Shown here: positions 26,434 through 35,852 of the stretch, in pieces
Numbering within the stretch: the first letter of the stretch is position 1
How the letters are laid out: each line of letters starts with the position of its first letter
Origin: Amycolatopsis keratiniphila subsp. keratiniphila
GTDB taxonomy: Bacteria; Actinomycetota; Actinomycetes; Mycobacteriales; Pseudonocardiaceae
DNA length: 64,000 bases
Direction: 5' to 3'
Assembly (NCBI RefSeq): GCF_001620365.2
Contig: NZ_LQMT02000039.1
Location: 253,567-317,566 of the forward strand
Notes under the pieces: model-generated
Seen by the model: the letters and a program-made list of their open reading frames with translations, nothing else
Databases searched by the model: none
What the model was told of the DNA's origin: nothing
Translations under genes and position numbers: made by a program

Positions 26434-26473
26434 CCTTAGCGTCGACCTCCCGAACTGCAGATGCGAGGTCCGC

Positions 26474-28516
26474 GTGAAATTCCTTCCGTTGCTGGCCGGC
26501 CACTCACCAAGCCGGGCGTCAGTGACCTGTACCTACCGCTGTGGCGACGCGTGCTTCCACGACGCGCCGAACACCTCGGACAACCCCACCTTCGCCGACG
26601 TGCTCGGCGCGGTGAGCCGCCGTGGCGCGCTGAAGGCGACGGCCGTCGTCGCACTGGCCGCCGGGACGCCGCTCGCGCTCGCGGCGCCGGCGTCCGCCGC
26701 TCCCGAGGGGCGCCCGAAACCGCCGCCCGGCACCGACTACCAGCGGGTTCAACCGAACACGCTCGACGCCGTCGTGGTGCCCGAAGGCTACGAACAGGGC
26801 ATTGTGATCCGCTGGGGTGACGCGGTGCTGCCCGGCGCGCCGGAGTTCGACTTCGACCACCAGACCGCCGAGGCGCAGGCGAAGCAGTTCGGCTACAACT
26901 GCGACTTCGCCGCGCTGCTGCCGCTCGACCACTGGGGCCTCACTTCGCTCCTGGTCACGAACCACGAGTACACCTCGGAAGAGTTCATGTTCCGCGGTTA
27001 CGACAAGGACAACCCGACGGAGGAGCAGGTCAAGATCGCGTGGGCGGCCCACGGGCTGACCGTCGTCCAGGTGTCGCGCGGACGCGACACCGGGCACCTG
27101 CGGCCGAAGATGTCCCGCTACAACCGGCGGATCACGCTGCACACGCCGTTCAAGGTGACCGGGCCCGCCGCGGGCAGCGACCTGCTCAAAACCGCCGCCG
27201 ACCCCACCGGCACGGTGGTGCTGGGCACGATGAACAACTGCGCGGGCGGCGTCACGCCGTGGGGCACGATCCTGTCCGGCGAGGAGAACATCAACCAGTA
27301 CTTCGGGAACGCCGAAACGGTGACCGATCCCGTGAAGCGCAAGCGCTACGCGCGCTACGGCATCAGGGGCACCGCGACCACCCGCAAATGGGAGCGGTTC
27401 GACGCGCGCTGGGACATCGCCAGGGAGCCGAACGAAGCCCACCGCTTCGGCTGGGTGATCGAGCTGGACCCGCACGATCCCGACAGCACCCCGGTCAAGC
27501 ACACGCATCTGGGCCGGTTCAAGCACGAGACGGCCAACATCCGCGTCGCCAAGGACGGCCGCGTGGTCGCCTACTCCGGCGACGACGAGCGTTTCGAGTA
27601 CATCTACAAGTTCATCTCGAAGGGCCGGATGAAGCCGGGGAACAGCGCGCATGCCCGGCGCCACAACATGACCCTGCTCGACGACGGCACGCTCTACGTC
27701 GGCCGGTTCACCGGCGACAGCCCGCCCGCCGAGATCGACGGCACCGGGAAACTGCCCAGTGACGGCGAATTCGACGGCGGCGGCGAATGGATCCCGCTGG
27801 CGTCCGGCAAGAAGTCCTTTGTGGACGGAATGACCGCCGAAGAGGTGTACGTCTTCACCCGCGAGGCGGCCGACCGGGTCGGCGCCACCAAGATGGACCG
27901 CCCGGAGGACATCCAGGCCCATCCGTACACCGGCCGGATCTACTGCGCGCTCAGCAACAACGTCGAACGCGGCAACCCCGGCAAGGAAGGCGCCACCGAG
28001 CCCAACCCGCGGCTGAACAACAAGCACGGCCAGGTGCTGGAACTCGAAGAGCGGCGCGGGGACGCGCTCGCGCTGACCTTCAGCTGGCGGCTCTTCCTGG
28101 TGTGCGGCGATCCGGCCTCGCCGGACACCTACTTCGCCGGCTTCCCCAAGGACCAGGTCTCGCCGATCTCCAGCCCGGACAACGTGGCCTTCGACCGGCA
28201 CGGCAACCTCTGGATCTCCACCGACTCGGCCGGCGCGCTCGGCATCAACGACGGCCTCTACTCCGTGCCTCTGGAGGGCCGCAACCGCGGCGAGCTGAAG
28301 CTGTTCCTCACCGTGCCCCGCGGCGCGGAGACCTGCGGGCCGATCGTCGAGCGGAAGATCGTCACGGTGTGTGTCCAGCATCCGGGTGAAGTGGACGGCG
28401 CGAACGCCGACAAACCGGCCTCCCATTGGCCGGACGGCGAGGAAACCCAGCCTCGTCCCTCCGTGGTGGCGGTGTGGAAACCGGGCAGGCATGGCCTGGA
28501 AGACATCGGCTCCTAG
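26474..28516 (+). CDS. PhoX family phosphatase, copy 1
   Basis: About 680 residues. PhoX enzymes are Tat-exported calcium/iron alkaline phosphatases releasing phosphate from phosphoesters. A twin arginine (SRRGALKATAVVALAAG, Arg49-50) sits after an unusually long n-region holding a Cx3Cx3C motif (Cys19, 23, 27); the mature chain follows ASAAPEG. Family landmarks include VVPEGYEQGIVIRWGDAV, VTNHEYTSEE, NNCAGGVTPWGTILSGEEN and YSGDDERFEYIYKF. GTG at 26474 follows GAGG and aligns with copy 2. Confidence 0.88.
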   Translation: MKFLPLLAGHSPSRASVTCTYRCGDACFHDAPNTSDNPTFADVLGAVSRRGALKATAVVALAAGTPLALAAPASAAPEGRPKPPPGTDYQRVQPNTLDAVVVPEGYEQGIVIRWGDAVLPGAPEFDFDHQTAEAQAKQFGYNCDFAALLPLDHWGLTSLLVTNHEYTSEEFMFRGYDKDNPTEEQVKIAWAAHGLTVVQVSRGRDTGHLRPKMSRYNRRITLHTPFKVTGPAAGSDLLKTAADPTGTVVLGTMNNCAGGVTPWGTILSGEENINQYFGNAETVTDPVKRKRYARYGIRGTATTRKWERFDARWDIAREPNEAHRFGWVIELDPHDPDSTPVKHTHLGRFKHETANIRVAKDGRVVAYSGDDERFEYIYKFISKGRMKPGNSAHARRHNMTLLDDGTLYVGRFTGDSPPAEIDGTGKLPSDGEFDGGGEWIPLASGKKSFVDGMTAEEVYVFTREAADRVGATKMDRPEDIQAHPYTGRIYCALSNNVERGNPGKEGATEPNPRLNNKHGQVLELEERRGDALALTFSWRLFLVCGDPASPDTYFAGFPKDQVSPISSPDNVAFDRHGNLWISTDSAGALGINDGLYSVPLEGRNRGELKLFLTVPRGAETCGPIVERKIVTVCVQHPGEVDGANADKPASHWPDGEETQPRPSVVAVWKPGRHGLEDIGS

Positions 28517-28548
28517 TCGAAAAGCAACGATCTAGCAGTACTTTTGGT

Positions 28549-28584
28549 CGATGGCGCGCTGCCGGGTCCGGCAGCGCGCCATCG
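28549..28584. terminator. Hairpin between PhoX genes
   Basis: A perfect 17-bp stem (CGATGGCGCGCTGCCGG and complement) with a 2-nt loop, just after the first PhoX stop. It implies that the two PhoX genes are separately transcribed. Confidence 0.8.
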
Positions 28585-28695
28585 CTCGTTCGCGCGCTGT
28601 TCATCTTCTGGCCAGAGCTGGATCGTTTTGGTCGCTTAACGTCACGGCGTTCCCCCGACTGGACTACGTGTACCCACCGCGACCATGGAGGCCCT

Positions 28696-30798
28696 GTGTC
28701 CTTCGAGCCTCAGCGGCTCCTGCCGTTGATCACCTCCCACCCCGGTGGCCGCTCCGCGGTCACCTGCGAGTACCGCTGCGGCAACGCGTGCGCCCACCCC
28801 GAGCCGAACACGTCGGACAACGAATACTTCGGCGACGTCGTCAAGAACGTGCTTTCCCGTCGTGGCGCGCTGAAGGCGGGCGCCGTGATGGCCGCCACCG
28901 CGGGCGGTTTCGCCGCGCTGTCCGGCACGGCCGCCGCCGAAACCCCGGCTGACGTCTCCGCCGCGGGCCACGGCAAGCCGGGCCGCCCCGGGCGTCCGGT
29001 GCCCGGCACCGACTTCGAAGCGGTGCCGCCGAACACCCTCGACGCGATCACCATCCCCGAGGGTTACGAGCAGCGTGTCGTCATCCGCTGGGGCGACGCC
29101 GTCGAATGGGGCGCGCCGAAGTTCGACTTCCACAAGCAGACCGCGGCCGCGCAGGCCAAGCAGTTCGGCTACAACTGCGACTTCGTCGGTCTGATCCCGC
29201 AGGATCCGCTGGGCATCCGCAACCTGCTGGTGGTGAACCACGAGTACACCACCGAGGTCCACATGTTCCCGGCCGACCAGTACGACCCGAAGAACCCGAC
29301 CGAGGAGCAGGTCAAGATCGCGTGGGCCGCGCACGGCCTTTCGGTCGTCCAGGCCTTCCGCGACCCGATCGGTGGCGCCCTGCGCGTGACGCCGAGCCCG
29401 TTCAACCGCCGCATCACGCTGAACACCGCCTTCGAGGTGCGTGGCCCGGCCGCCGGTTCGAAGTACCTCAAGACCTCCGCGGACCCGACGGGCCGCAAGG
29501 TCTTCGGCACGCAGAACAACTGCGCCGGCGGCGTGACCCCTTGGGGCACCGTGCTTTCCGGCGAGGAGAACGTCAACCAGTACTTCGCCAACGCGGCGAG
29601 CGTCACCGACCCGGTCGCCGCCGCGCGGTTGAAGCGGTACGGCTTCTCCGGCACCGAAAGCACCCGTAAGTGGGAGCGGTTCGACAAGCGCTGGGACCTC
29701 GCGAAGGAGCCCAACGAGGCCAACCGCTTCGGCTGGGTCGTCGAGATCGACCCGAACGACCCGAACTCGACGCCGATCAAGCACACCGCGCTCGGCCGGT
29801 TCAAGCACGAGGCCGCGAACATCAAGATCACCAAGGACGGCCGCGTCGCCGTCTACTCGGGTGACGACGAGCGCTTCGAGTACATCTACAAGTTCGTCTC
29901 CAAGGGCAAGTACAAGCCGGGCAAGAGCGCGCACGCGCGCCGCCACAACTCGGCGCTGCTCGACGACGGCACCCTGTACGTCGGCCGCTTCACCGGCGAC
30001 AGCCCGGCCGCCGAGATCGACGGCACCGGGAAACTGCCCTCGGACGGTGAATTCGACGGTGTCGGCGAGTGGATCCCGCTGGCGTCGGGCGACAAGTCCT
30101 TTGTGGACGGTTTCACCGCCGAAGAGGTCTACATCTTCACCCGCGAGGCGGCGGACAAGGTCAAGCCGACCAAGATGGACCGCCCCGAGGACATCGAGCC
30201 GAACCCGGTCAACGGCCGGATCTACGCCGCGCTGACCAACAACAGCCAGCGTGGCCCCGCCGGCAAGGCGAACGTCGACGAGGCGAACCCGCGGCCGAAC
30301 AACCGCAACGGCCACGTCCTGGAATGGGAAGAGGACCGGGGCGACGCCGCGTCGACGAAGTTCTCCTGGCGCCTCCTGCTGGTCTGCGGTGACCCGAAGA
30401 CGGCGGACACCTACTTCGGCGGTTTCCCGAAGGAGCAGGTCAGCCCGATCTCCTGCCCGGACAACGTCGCGTTCGACCGGCACGGCAACCTGTGGATCTC
30501 CACCGACGGCAACGCGCTCGGCGCGCACGACGGTCTGTTCTCGGTGCCGGTCGACGGTCCGGAACGCGGGCACGTCAAGCAGTTCCTGTCGGTCCCGGTC
30601 GGCGCGGAATGCTGCGGCCCGGTGGTGACCGACCACCTGGTGCTCGTCGCCGTGCAGCACCCGGGTGAGGACGCGGACAGCTCCGCGAACCCGACGTCGC
30701 ACTGGCCGGACGGCGGCACTTCGCAGCCGCGTCCGTCGATCGTGTCGGTGTGGAAGAAGGGTCGCTGGGGCCAGGTCGGCCGCATCGGCGTCAAGTAG
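28696..30798 (+). CDS. PhoX family phosphatase, copy 2
   Basis: About 700 residues, strongly similar to copy 1 along its length. It keeps the Cx3Cx3C triad (Cys24, 28, 32) before the twin arginine (SRRGALKAG, Arg55-56), then NNCAGGVTPWGTVLSGEEN and YSGDDERFEYIYKF. GTG at 28696 follows GGAGG by 6 nt. The duplicated genes may differ in substrate or regulation; the second lacks insertions and has its own leader of about 110 bp after the terminator. Confidence 0.9.
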   Translation: MSFEPQRLLPLITSHPGGRSAVTCEYRCGNACAHPEPNTSDNEYFGDVVKNVLSRRGALKAGAVMAATAGGFAALSGTAAAETPADVSAAGHGKPGRPGRPVPGTDFEAVPPNTLDAITIPEGYEQRVVIRWGDAVEWGAPKFDFHKQTAAAQAKQFGYNCDFVGLIPQDPLGIRNLLVVNHEYTTEVHMFPADQYDPKNPTEEQVKIAWAAHGLSVVQAFRDPIGGALRVTPSPFNRRITLNTAFEVRGPAAGSKYLKTSADPTGRKVFGTQNNCAGGVTPWGTVLSGEENVNQYFANAASVTDPVAAARLKRYGFSGTESTRKWERFDKRWDLAKEPNEANRFGWVVEIDPNDPNSTPIKHTALGRFKHEAANIKITKDGRVAVYSGDDERFEYIYKFVSKGKYKPGKSAHARRHNSALLDDGTLYVGRFTGDSPAAEIDGTGKLPSDGEFDGVGEWIPLASGDKSFVDGFTAEEVYIFTREAADKVKPTKMDRPEDIEPNPVNGRIYAALTNNSQRGPAGKANVDEANPRPNNRNGHVLEWEEDRGDAASTKFSWRLLLVCGDPKTADTYFGGFPKEQVSPISCPDNVAFDRHGNLWISTDGNALGAHDGLFSVPVDGPERGHVKQFLSVPVGAECCGPVVTDHLVLVAVQHPGEDADSSANPTSHWPDGGTSQPRPSIVSVWKKGRWGQVGRIGVK

Positions 30799-30804
30799 TC
30801 GCTT

Positions 30805-30857
30805 CCGGCGCCCCGATCACTCTCGGCGAGACTTGTTCTCCCTGATCGGGGCGCCGG
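30805..30857. terminator. Hairpin after second PhoX gene
   Basis: Perfect 15-bp arms CCGGCGCCCCGATCA and TGATCGGGGCGCCGG, 23-nt loop, starting 7 bp after the stop. Confidence 0.75.
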
Positions 30858-30910
30858 ACGACACCGTTCGGTGATGACGGAAGCCCGCCGCGCTCATTAG
30901 CTTCAGCCCT

Positions 30911-32521
30911 GTGAAAAGGGCACTGGTGTTCATGACGGCGGGCGCGCTCGTCTTCGGCTTCGTCCCTTCCTACGCGCAGGCGGCGGCGATCCCGTCCGGC
31001 TGCACCGGCGGCGCCGCGCCGAATCCGAGCGTCGAGCAGGGCAGCCCGCCCGCCGGGTACACGTTCAGCCCGGCCGCCCCGGTGCCACCAGGAACGCCGC
31101 GGAGCAAGCAGCCGCGGCTGTCGACGGCGAGTGGCTACCAGCCCGACGGCGGCCGATACGCCCTCATCGCGACCCCGGACAAGATGGTCAGCACCGCCTA
31201 CGCGGCACTGAAGTTCGTGCCCGGTGCCGTGTACACCCTGACCGACTGGACCGGCACGAACCTCCAGCGCACGGACGCCGTCCAGGAGACGGGCCTGCGG
31301 TTCTACGACGGGTCCGGCAAGGTCGTCCTGGAGAACAAGCTCAAGGTCACGCACGCCGTCGAAAGCGACGGCGCGCTGGCGCGGCAGGACTTCCCGCCGT
31401 CCATCGCGCCGCCGTCGGCGGGCTCCGTGAAGTTCTTCGCCGCCACCGACCGCAACTGGGTCATGTGGGACTGCGTCCACCTGCAGGTCGCCTCGTTCTC
31501 GGCCAAGGCCGAGGTGCGGGATCCGGCGAGCGGCACCTGGGGCGCCACGGCCACCGTCGAGGCGGGCACCACCGCGAACTACCGGTTCACCGTCACCAAC
31601 GACGGCACCACGACGCTGACCGACATCAAGGTCGAAGACCCGTATTGCGACGTGAAACCAGCGCCGATCGCGACCCTCGACAGCGGCAAGTCCGCGACCG
31701 TCACCTGCGACCACAAGAACGTCACCGAAGCGGACAACGGCCACGTCAGCACCGTGACCGTCTCCAGCGGCACCCTGCCGAAGAAGACCGCGACGACGAC
31801 CATCAAGGTCACCCCGCCGCCCGCGATCGACGAGATCGGCGAGCTCGTCTGGGACGACGTCGACCGCGACGGCCTGCAGGACGCCGGGGAGCCGGGCGTT
31901 CAGGGCGTGAAGGTGACATTGAAGGACGCCTCGGGCAAGGCGCTCGGGACGATCACCACGGACGCCGGTGGGAAGTATCGCTTCACGAAGCTGAAGGACG
32001 GCATCTACCAGGTCTGCTTCGACATCGCCGGGCTTCCCTACACGTACACGGCGAAGGACGCAGGCGACGACGCGAAGGATTCGGACGCCGACCCGGCGAC
32101 CGGCTGCACCGCGACCACCACCGTCGGCCCTCGCAAACGGATCGACCTGACACTCGCCGCGGGTCTCGTCGCGCCGCTGAGCAGGCTGGGCGACTTCGTG
32201 TGGCTGGACAAGGACAAGGACGGCCTCCAGAGCCGCGACGAACTCGGCGTCCCGGACGTGAAGGTGATTTTGAAGGACGCGTCGGGCAAGGAGGTCGGCT
32301 CGGCCGTCACCGGGCCGGACGGCCGATACGCCTTCGAGCGGCTGGCTCCGGGCTCGTACCAGGTGTGCTTCGACGTCGGCTCGCGTCAGCTGACCCGATC
32401 CGGCGCCGCGCACCACAACGGCACGGATTCGGCGGCGGATCCCGCGACCGGGTGCACGCCGGTGGCTTCGGTGGCGGCGCCGGAGGACCTGACCAGGGAC
32501 GCCGGGCTGCTCGAACCGTGA
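30911..32521 (+). CDS. Secreted surface protein with SdrD-like B domains
   Basis: 536 residues with a signal peptide (cleavage near AQA), an N-terminal domain of about 170 residues, a DUF11-like segment (TVTNDGTTTLTDIKVEDPYC, about 215-300) and two SdrD-like B repeats: GELVWDDVDRDGLQDAGEPG and GDFVWLDKDKDGLQSRDELG, each with Ca-binding DxDxDG residues. No sortase motif or membrane tail is visible, so it is probably released or wall-associated. GTG at 30911 lacks a binding site; TAGCTT ends 7 nt before it (leaderless). Confidence 0.83.
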   Translation: MKRALVFMTAGALVFGFVPSYAQAAAIPSGCTGGAAPNPSVEQGSPPAGYTFSPAAPVPPGTPRSKQPRLSTASGYQPDGGRYALIATPDKMVSTAYAALKFVPGAVYTLTDWTGTNLQRTDAVQETGLRFYDGSGKVVLENKLKVTHAVESDGALARQDFPPSIAPPSAGSVKFFAATDRNWVMWDCVHLQVASFSAKAEVRDPASGTWGATATVEAGTTANYRFTVTNDGTTTLTDIKVEDPYCDVKPAPIATLDSGKSATVTCDHKNVTEADNGHVSTVTVSSGTLPKKTATTTIKVTPPPAIDEIGELVWDDVDRDGLQDAGEPGVQGVKVTLKDASGKALGTITTDAGGKYRFTKLKDGIYQVCFDIAGLPYTYTAKDAGDDAKDSDADPATGCTATTTVGPRKRIDLTLAAGLVAPLSRLGDFVWLDKDKDGLQSRDELGVPDVKVILKDASGKEVGSAVTGPDGRYAFERLAPGSYQVCFDVGSRQLTRSGAAHHNGTDSAADPATGCTPVASVAAPEDLTRDAGLLEP

Positions 32522-32553
32522 ATTGTCGGTGGGTGCCGCTAGCGTCGCCCACC

Positions 32554-33171
32554 GTGACCTCACATCTCGACGCCACCCGCGAGTCCTACGACACAGTCGC
32601 CGAGGACTACGCCGCGCTGATCGGCCCGCGCTTCGACCAGGAGCCGATCAGCCGCGCGATGCTGGCCGCGTTCGCCGAGCAGGTACGCGGGCCGGTCGCC
32701 GACGTCGGCTGCGGTCCCGGTCACGTCACCGCTCACCTGGCGTCGCTCGGCCTCGACGTCTCGGGTGTCGACTTGTCGCCGAAAATGATCGAGGTGGCTC
32801 GTCGTCAGTATCCTGACCAGCGGTTTTTCGTCGGCTCGATGACAGCCTTGGATTTCCGCGACGGCTCTTTGGGTGGTCTGGTCGCCTGGTGGTCGATCTT
32901 CCATCTACCGCCGGAGGTGCTCCCCGAGGTGTTCGCGGAGTTCCGCCGCACGCTCGCGCCCGGAGGCCGTCTCCTGGTCGGATTCCACGTCGGTGACGAG
33001 CGGCTGAGCCCGGAAACGGCGTACGGCCACCCGGTCAGCTACGACGCCTACCTGCTGGATCCCGGCCGGATCGCCGACCAGCTGGGCGAGGCCGGCTTCG
33101 AGGTCACCGCGCGGCTGACCATGGAAGGGAGGAAATGGCCACAAGCCTGTCTGTCCGCCCGCGCGGTTTGA
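32554..33171 (+). CDS. Class I SAM-dependent methyltransferase
   Basis: 205 residues of the small Methyltransf_11/25 type: YDTVAEDYAALIGPR N-terminus, SAM motif VADVGCGPGHVT, acidic GVDLSPKMIEVA, and a post-motif FRRTLAPGGRLLVGFHVG. Substrate unknown. GTG at 32554 has TAGCGT ending 8 nt upstream and no binding site, so it is probably leaderless. It starts 32 bp after the SdrD-like gene. Confidence 0.87.
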   Translation: MTSHLDATRESYDTVAEDYAALIGPRFDQEPISRAMLAAFAEQVRGPVADVGCGPGHVTAHLASLGLDVSGVDLSPKMIEVARRQYPDQRFFVGSMTALDFRDGSLGGLVAWWSIFHLPPEVLPEVFAEFRRTLAPGGRLLVGFHVGDERLSPETAYGHPVSYDAYLLDPGRIADQLGEAGFEVTARLTMEGRKWPQACLSARAV

Positions 33172-33224
33172 CGCGCGGGCCGCGGACCTGATCTCCTGCG
33201 CACGCAACCGAGCCGGGCGGGGCC

Positions 33225-34952
33225 ATGACGCAGACGAACACGACCACGGGTGAGAACACGCCCGACTGGCCTTCGCGCGCCTGGTTCCGCCGGCCGTCGA
33301 CCTGGACGTGGTTCGGGTTCGGCCTGGTGCTGATGGTCTACGCCGACCTGGCCTGGCGCCGTCGCTGGATGAGCGATGACGGGCTGATCGTGCTGCGCAC
33401 GGTTCGCCAGATCCTCGCCGGCAACGGGCCGGTGTTCAACATCGGCGAACGCGTCGAGACGAACACCAGTCCTTTGTGGACGGCGGTGCTGAGCGTGCTC
33501 GGGCTGCTTCCCGGCGTGCCGCTGGAGTGGATCTCCGTGGTCACCGGGCTGGTCTTCTCGGTCGCCGGGCTGTTCTTCGGCCTGGACGGCGCCCGGCGGC
33601 TCTACCAGCCGCTGGCGTTCCACGGACTCGCGCCCGCCGGGGCGCTGGTGGTCTGCGCGCTGCCGCCGTTCCGTGACTTCGCGACGTCCGGGCTGGAAAC
33701 CGGCCTGATCACGTTGTGGCTGGGCGGCACCTGGTGGCTGCTCGTCCGCCGTTCGTCCACAATGGACGATCTGCGGACCTGGCCGGTCGCGGTGGTCGCC
33801 GGGCTCGGGCCGTTGGTGCGGCCGGACCTCGCGCTCTTCAGCGTCGTCGCCTTGGTGGCGCTGCTCGTGCTGGTGCGGCCGGGACGCCGTCGTGCGCTGG
33901 GTCTGCTGGCCGCGGCGGGTGCGCTCCCGTTGGCGTATCAGGTGTTCCGCATGGGCTACTACGGTCTGCTGACACCGAACACCGCCCTGGTCAAGGAAGC
34001 GTCGGAGGCGAACTGGGCCCGCGGCTGGGCCTACCTGGTCGATCTCGTCCAGCCGTACTGGTTGTGGCTCCCGCTGCTGGTGCTCGCCGCCGCGGCCGTC
34101 ACGGTTTCGTCCACTGTGGACAAGACGTTCGTGGTGCTCACCGCGGTCCCGCTCGTCGGCGCGGTGCTGCTCGCGGGGTACGTGATCCGCGTCGGCGGGG
34201 ATTTCATGCACGGCCGCATGCTGCTTCCTGCGCTGTTCTGCCTGCTGTTGCCCGTGCTGGCCTTACCGGTGACGAGACTGACCGTGGTGTTCCTGGTCGT
34301 CGTCGGGGTCTGGGCGTTGGTGGCCGCCGCGTCGCTTCGTCCGGCGTCCTCGGCTTCTCCGCGCGCCGTCGGCGTCACGGACGAGCGAGCGTTCTGGTCG
34401 CGGTCGACCGGGCACGAACACCCGGTCCTGGCCGCCGACTACGCCGACCACCCGCTGATGCCGTCGGCGCTGGACGCCGTCCACGGCGCGACCGGCCCGG
34501 CGGTGCTTGTCCAGGACTACGCGACCAGGCGCTGGTACGCGTACCCGACGGACCGGCCGTACGTGACCGTCGCGGCGGACAGCATGGGCGCCCTCGGCCT
34601 GCTGATCCCGCTCGACATGCGGCTGCGCGACGGCTACGGCCTCGCCAACCCGTTCGCCGCGCATTCGACTTCGCTCCCCAACGGCCGCCCCGGTCACCAG
34701 AAATGGCTGCCGCCGGTCTGGGAACTGGCGAACTCCGCCCGGCTCCCGATCGCCGAGGGCGGCCCGGCCCGCGCCGAGGACGTCGCCGCCGCCCGCGCCG
34801 CCCTCGACTGCCCGGCCCTCCGCGCGATCGACGCTTCGGTACGCGACCCGCTCACCGCCGCCCGCTTCGCGGACAACTTCGCCGGTTCGTTCACGCGCGG
34901 TTCCGTACGGTTCCCGCGGGTGGTGACCCCTCCCGTCGTGTGCGCCCCCTGA
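33225..34952 (+). CDS. AftB-like terminal arabinofuranosyltransferase (GT-C fold)
   Basis: 575 residues with about ten spans and a large C-terminal extracytoplasmic domain. The segment WMSDDGLIVLRTVRQILAG with Asp51-Asp52, then NGPVFNIGERVETNTSPLWT, closely resembles mycobacterial AftB (Rv3805c), which adds terminal beta-1,2-arabinofuranose to arabinogalactan from decaprenyl-phospho-arabinose. Later PLAYQVFRMGYYGLLTPNTALVKEAS and IRVGGDFMHGRMLLPALFCLL also match. It is not beside the usual arabinogalactan cluster here, so it may be a paralog. The first 21-bp repeat starts at its stop. Confidence 0.82.
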   Translation: MTQTNTTTGENTPDWPSRAWFRRPSTWTWFGFGLVLMVYADLAWRRRWMSDDGLIVLRTVRQILAGNGPVFNIGERVETNTSPLWTAVLSVLGLLPGVPLEWISVVTGLVFSVAGLFFGLDGARRLYQPLAFHGLAPAGALVVCALPPFRDFATSGLETGLITLWLGGTWWLLVRRSSTMDDLRTWPVAVVAGLGPLVRPDLALFSVVALVALLVLVRPGRRRALGLLAAAGALPLAYQVFRMGYYGLLTPNTALVKEASEANWARGWAYLVDLVQPYWLWLPLLVLAAAAVTVSSTVDKTFVVLTAVPLVGAVLLAGYVIRVGGDFMHGRMLLPALFCLLLPVLALPVTRLTVVFLVVVGVWALVAAASLRPASSASPRAVGVTDERAFWSRSTGHEHPVLAADYADHPLMPSALDAVHGATGPAVLVQDYATRRWYAYPTDRPYVTVAADSMGALGLLIPLDMRLRDGYGLANPFAAHSTSLPNGRPGHQKWLPPVWELANSARLPIAEGGPARAEDVAAARAALDCPALRAIDASVRDPLTAARFADNFAGSFTRGSVRFPRVVTPPVVCAP

Positions 34953-35045
34953 TCACGCGAGTTACGCCTCCAATCACGCGAGTTCGCCCTCCAATCACGT
35001 GAGTTCGCTTCCCAATCACGCGAGACACGCTTTCGATCACGTGAG
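34952..35045. repeat. Five direct repeats at exact 21-bp spacing
   Basis: ATCACGYGAG begins at 34952, 34973, 34994, 35015 and 35036, with intervening sequence close to TTCGCCCTCCA. The array starts at the AftB-like stop and ends 23 bp before the SDR gene. The same unit recurs at 50223-50275. Confidence 0.9.
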
Positions 35046-35068
35046 GCCGCCGTACTAGCGTGGCGGCC

Positions 35069-35755
35069 ATGGCTGATCTCCCCCTGGCTCTCGTCACCGG
35101 CGCCACCCGCGGCATCGGTGCCGCGGTCGCCCGCGCGCTCGCTCCGACCCACCGGCTGCTGCTCGGCGGTCGCGATGCCGACGCGCTCGGCGAGCTCGCG
35201 GGCACGCTGCCCGACGCCCGGCCGTGGCCGATCGACCTCACCGACGACGAGGCACTGGAAACGGCGACGGCCGAATTCGGCGAGCTGGACGTGCTGGTGC
35301 ACTCCGCGGGCGTGGCACGGCTCGGCACGGTCGAGACCGCGACCGACGCCGACTGGCGGGCGAACTTCGAGGTCAACGTGCTCGGGGTGGTCACGCTGAC
35401 CAGGCGGCTGCTGCCCGCGCTGCGTGCTTCGAAGGGGCACGTCGTCGTGATCAACTCGGGCGCCGGGCACAACGCCCGCCCGGGCTGGGGCCCGTACGCC
35501 GCGAGCAAGTTCGCCGTCCGCGCCTTCGCCGACTCGCTGCGGGAGGAGGAGTCCACGCTTCGGGTGACGTCGATCTACCCCGGCCGCACGGACACCGAAA
35601 TGCAGCAGGCGATCATCGCCGACGAAGGCCGCGCCTACGAGCCGGAACGCTTCCTGCGCCCCGAATCGGTGGCGTCCGCCGTCCTCGCCGCGGTCTCCGC
35701 GACCGGAGACGCGCACCCGACCGAGGTGACCCTCCGGCCGCGGGGCCTGGTGTAA
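35069..35755 (+). CDS. SDR family oxidoreductase
   Basis: 228 residues: cofactor motif TGATRGIG, NAG-equivalent HSAG, catalytic Tyr-Lys in YAASKFA and Ser in INSGAG. Classical short-chain dehydrogenase of unknown substrate. ATG at 35069 is chosen over a GTG 9 bases upstream; TAGCGT ends 7 nt before it, giving a leaderless message. The 21-bp repeat array lies just upstream and may act as its operator. Confidence 0.88.
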   Translation: MADLPLALVTGATRGIGAAVARALAPTHRLLLGGRDADALGELAGTLPDARPWPIDLTDDEALETATAEFGELDVLVHSAGVARLGTVETATDADWRANFEVNVLGVVTLTRRLLPALRASKGHVVVINSGAGHNARPGWGPYAASKFAVRAFADSLREEESTLRVTSIYPGRTDTEMQQAIIADEGRAYEPERFLRPESVASAVLAAVSATGDAHPTEVTLRPRGLV

Positions 35756-35789
35756 CGCGGCTCCGCTCGCCCGCCGCCAGCTCGCGGTG

Positions 35790-35844
35790 TGCGCCCAATG
35801 TGGCATTAGGGGCGCTCAACGTCCCCAATGCCACATTGGGCGCA
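35790..35844. repeat. Intergenic palindrome, CCCAATGTGGCATT type
   Basis: Arms TGCGCCCAATGTGGCATT and AATGCCACATTGGGCGCA are perfect over 18 bp, with further imperfect pairing inward. It lies between convergent SDR and amidohydrolase genes and may double as a terminator. Confidence 0.85.
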
Positions 35845-35852
35845 CGAGCCCA

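Noticed and set aside
34952-35045. Possible CRISPR array
   Set aside because: Repeats are only 10 bp with 11-bp similar spacers and no cas genes; the spacers are repeats themselves, so it is an iteron-like array.
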